Below are positions 7,081-8,511 of a stretch of 8,511 bases of DNA, in pieces (within the stretch, counting starts at the first letter, position 1; each line of letters begins with the position of its first letter). The position numbers and the translations under genes were made by a program. This DNA comes from Desulfobacteraceae bacterium (GTDB lineage: Bacteria > Desulfobacterota > Desulfobacteria > Desulfobacterales > Desulfobacteraceae), in NCBI GenBank assembly GCA_024225895.1, contig JAAEMC010000013.1:1-8511 (forward strand), in the 5' to 3' direction. The notes below the pieces were generated by a model. The model made no database searches and was not told where the DNA came from. It worked only from the letters and a program-made list of their open reading frames with translations.

Positions 7081-7120
7081 GTAGGTCAAAATAAGAAATG
7101 TTTGTATGTGTTTGGCCTAC
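7081..7120 (+). repeat. 10-bp hairpin in the intergenic region
   Basis: GTAGGTCAAA (7081-7090) pairs with TTTGGCCTAC (7111-7120) with one G-T wobble when read as plus-strand RNA; the loop is 20 bases. The minus-strand version has a mismatch instead of the wobble, so plus-strand folding is slightly favoured. The role is unknown. Confidence 0.4.
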
Positions 7121-7273
7121 AAGTTGAATGGGTGACCGCTTTTCAAATGCCATGATTTTTCCATGGTAAATCAAAGCATCCGTGTACATAATAATTTGTT
7201 TTTATGGGGAATTATGTTAAACTGTATGAACTGGCATACCCTTTACTATTTCTTTTGTTGAAAACATAGAGAT

Positions 7274-7323
7274 CCCCTGAAAAGAATCCCTTTTCCCGTT
7301 TTTTTATGGGATTCGGGCAGGGG
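7274..7323. repeat. Two-part 13-bp hairpin upstream of the solute-binding gene
   Basis: The outer arms CCCCTG (7274-7279) and CAGGGG (7318-7323) and inner arms GAATCCC (7284-7290) and GGGATTC (7308-7314) are perfect. They are separated by a small AAAA/GGG internal loop and close on a 17-base pyrimidine-rich loop. It ends about 107 bases before the ATG at 7431. It could be a leader structure, a binding site for a dimeric regulator, or a weak minus-strand terminator (TTTT follows the inner stem on that strand). None of these can be decided from sequence alone. Confidence 0.5.
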
Positions 7324-7430
7324 CGATAATATTAATCAGGTTTTTGCTAATCCCATTCAAGCAAAGGCCCAAGCTTTTTCATAACCTGTTCAATCCTTTT
7401 TTTGAACGTAACTTGTAAGGAGAAATGTAA

Positions 7431-8144
7431 ATGAAACGTCTAATTTTACTTTTTTTCACACTCTGTCTTTCAGTCACTGCTATGGCAAAAGATGTCACCC
7501 TGGTAGCCGGATTATCCCTGCCACCCTATATCATTCAGGAAGCCAACACCGGTATCGAGCATGATATCGTTAAAGAAGCCCTTGTGCATAAAGGGCACAC
7601 GCTTAAACTGAAATATGTCCCCTTTGCCAGGTTGGTAGCTGACTATAAAAAGCATGACGGTGCCATTACTATTAATGAGTCATCCGGCGCCAAAGGCCAT
7701 TATTCCGGTCAGGTTATTACCTACCAGAATTATGCCATTTCTCTAAAAAAGAAGAATGTTTCCATTGATTCCATTCAGGATTTGAAAGACAAAAAAGTGG
7801 TTGCTTTTAACAGCGCTACAAAATATCTGGGGGAGGAATTTGCCAAAGTCGCAAAGGCAAACCCCAAATATGAGGAACAGGGCAAACAGCTTCTACAGGT
7901 AAAAATGTTGTATTCCGGCAGGTCTGATGCCATTGTCTCAGATATCAATATTTTTAAGTATTACCGTAAACAGGTAACCGATATGGATACTTCAGCCAAA
8001 ATAGTTCTCCACGAAATTTTTCCAGGCACAGATTACAAGGTGTTGTTTAATGATGCCTCTTTGCGAGATGATTTCAATGCCGGATTAAAGGAACTAAAGG
8101 CTTCGGGCCGGTACCAGGCCATTAAAGACAGTTATGTAAAATAA
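7431..8144 (+). CDS. Periplasmic solute-binding protein, family 3 (amino-acid-type), no transporter partners nearby
   Basis: This 237-residue exported protein of the bacterial extracellular solute-binding family 3 would bind amino acids or similar small polar ligands in the periplasm. It starts with a signal peptide (Lys-Arg, a hydrophobic core, and likely cleavage after Ala-Met-Ala at residue 19) and has no lipobox cysteine. Landmarks are LPPYIIQE (30-37) and TGIEHDIVKEAL (40-51) at the ligand lobe, LKDKKVVAFNSATKY (118-132), which resembles the hinge of the family, GRSDAIVSD (163-171), and a C-terminal helix ending SGRYQAIKDSY. AAGGAG eight bases before the ATG supports the start. No permease or ATPase gene adjoins it, and it diverges from the liv operon, so it is an orphan receptor that may share a transporter encoded elsewhere or serve in sensing. 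The ligand is unknown. Confidence 0.88.
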   Translation: MKRLILLFFTLCLSVTAMAKDVTLVAGLSLPPYIIQEANTGIEHDIVKEALVHKGHTLKLKYVPFARLVADYKKHDGAITINESSGAKGHYSGQVITYQNYAISLKKKNVSIDSIQDLKDKKVVAFNSATKYLGEEFAKVAKANPKYEEQGKQLLQVKMLYSGRSDAIVSDINIFKYYRKQVTDMDTSAKIVLHEIFPGTDYKVLFNDASLRDDFNAGLKELKASGRYQAIKDSYVK

Positions 8145-8173
8145 TATTTACCGCAAATCATTTTTCCACTCCT

Positions 8174-8218
8174 CCGGGGCACTTTGCCGTTTCTACTTTC
8201 CTGCTCAAAGTGCCCCGG
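8174..8218. terminator. Strong hairpin between convergent genes, probable bidirectional terminator
   Basis: CCGGGGCACTTTG (8174-8186) and CAAAGTGCCCCGG (8206-8218) form a perfect 13-bp GC-rich stem with a 19-base loop. It lies 29 bases after the stop of the plus-strand gene and 13 bases beyond the stop of the minus-strand gene. A long T-run is lacking on both sides (GTTTCACTC on plus), so it is not a textbook intrinsic terminator. Its place between convergent genes still makes termination or 3'-end protection the likely role. Confidence 0.6.
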
Positions 8219-8231
8219 GTTTCACTCTTAG

Positions 8232-8511
8232 TTAATCTGCTATTTTATGGAGTTTTAGGATTTCATCATAAGTTCCATTCTTTCTTATTATTTCTAACCC
8301 TTGATTAAAATCTTGAACCAATTGTTTGTGGTGAGGCCTCTTTTTGGAAAATCCAATATGAAAATTTTGCGCTTCTATCTCAGGGGTTACTACTTCTATA
8401 GCGCCGATGTGCTCAGGAAGCTTTGTCTGAACTATGTATAAAGCCACTTTTTTTGAGTCAATAAATAAATCTATTCTATTAGAAATCAATCTTCGTATGT
8501 TTTGTTCTGTA
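8232..8511 (-). CDS. C-terminal part of a second family 3 solute-binding protein, 5' end outside the window
   Basis: The frame is open from the window edge to TAA at 8232-8234 and gives 93 codons. An internal TTG at 8489 is not the true start: no stop precedes it, and upstream codons (Thr-Glu-Gln-Asn-Ile-Arg-Arg) continue the protein. The visible part matches the end of bacterial extracellular solute-binding family 3 domains: NRIDLFIDSKKVALY (about 10-24 of the visible part) corresponds to the region that closes the second lobe. NFHIGFSKKRPHHKQLVQDFN follows in the middle, and LEIIRKNGTYDEILKLH forms the final helix. The gene converges with the solute-binding gene at 7431 but is clearly a different member of the family, and it looks more AT-rich. 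The signal peptide, start and substrate cannot be seen. Confidence 0.82.
   Translation of the reverse strand, partial: TEQNIRRLISNRIDLFIDSKKVALYIVQTKLPEHIGAIEVVTPEIEAQNFHIGFSKKRPHHKQLVQDFNQGLEIIRKNGTYDEILKLHKIAD

Larger units (their letters stand above)
6965..7430. other. AT-rich intergenic region between the divergent liv operon and the solute-binding gene
   Basis: No convincing gene is seen here. A minus-strand frame of 61 codons (7004-7189) has no ribosome binding site and resembles nothing I recognise. The region must carry the plus-strand promoter for the gene at 7431 and probably the minus-strand promoter for the liv operon, but no good sigma-70 pair with correct spacing stands out. 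An isolated minus-strand AGGAGG (6976-6981) has no start codon at a usable distance. Hairpins at 7081-7120 and 7274-7323 are listed separately. A small repeat GTTCAA/TTGAAC (7388-7407) lies just before the ribosome binding site of the gene at 7431. Confidence 0.5.

Noticed and set aside
7004..7189. A 61-codon minus-strand frame in the intergenic region
   Set aside because: No ribosome binding site, no recognisable family, and AT-rich sequence where such frames arise by chance.
7231..7246. Possible sigma-54 promoter (TGGCATACCCTTTACT)
   Set aside because: The -24 half is plausible, but the -12 half lacks the essential GC (TTAC instead of TTGC), so it does not meet the consensus.
8490..8511. 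Treating TTG at 8489 as the start of a short complete gene
   Set aside because: The frame continues open to the window edge, and the encoded part is only the C-terminal third of a solute-binding domain, so the true start is outside.

Overview
The window holds most of one minus-strand operon for a branched-chain-amino-acid-type (Liv/HAAT family) ABC importer. In transcription order it reads livG, livH, livM, livK, livF and then an AMP-forming acyl-CoA ligase that runs off the left edge. To the right lie an AT-rich intergenic region of about 720 bases and two convergent genes for family 3 periplasmic solute-binding proteins. One of these is complete on the plus strand. The other is on the minus strand and is cut by the right edge. 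No rRNA, tRNA, CRISPR array, transposase or phage gene was seen.

Organism: exported periplasmic binding proteins point to a Gram-negative bacterium. The Liv genes grouped with a long-chain-type acyl-CoA ligase, the basic C-terminal tail on LivF, the moderate GC content and the palindrome-rich spacers all resemble sulfate-reducing Desulfobacterota (Desulfobacteraceae-like). That placement rests on remembered family resemblance, not on a search.

Layout: 1-1810 ligase (lacking only its last few codons); 1798-2601 livF, overlapping the ligase start by 13 bases; 2602-2720 spacer with a compound palindrome; 2721-3902 livK; 3981-5024 livM; 5049-5933 livH; 5936-6706 livG, two bases before livH; 6719-6964 a MITE-like element with 18-bp terminal inverted repeats (one mismatch); 6965-7430 regulatory DNA with two further hairpins; 7431-8144 solute-binding protein; 8174-8218 a 13-bp perfect hairpin between the convergent genes; 8232-8511 C-terminal part of a second solute-binding protein.

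How the genes work together: LivK would capture a ligand in the periplasm, LivH and LivM form the membrane channel, and LivG and LivF hydrolyse ATP. The translationally coupled ligase suggests that the imported compound is a carboxylate (aromatic, fatty or branched-chain acid) converted to its CoA thioester on entry. The transporter is therefore possibly not for amino acids at all. The most unusual structural features are the inverted-repeat element inserted 12 bases upstream of livG, and the LivF tail codons that also serve as the ligase ribosome binding site. I found no clearly new biological system.
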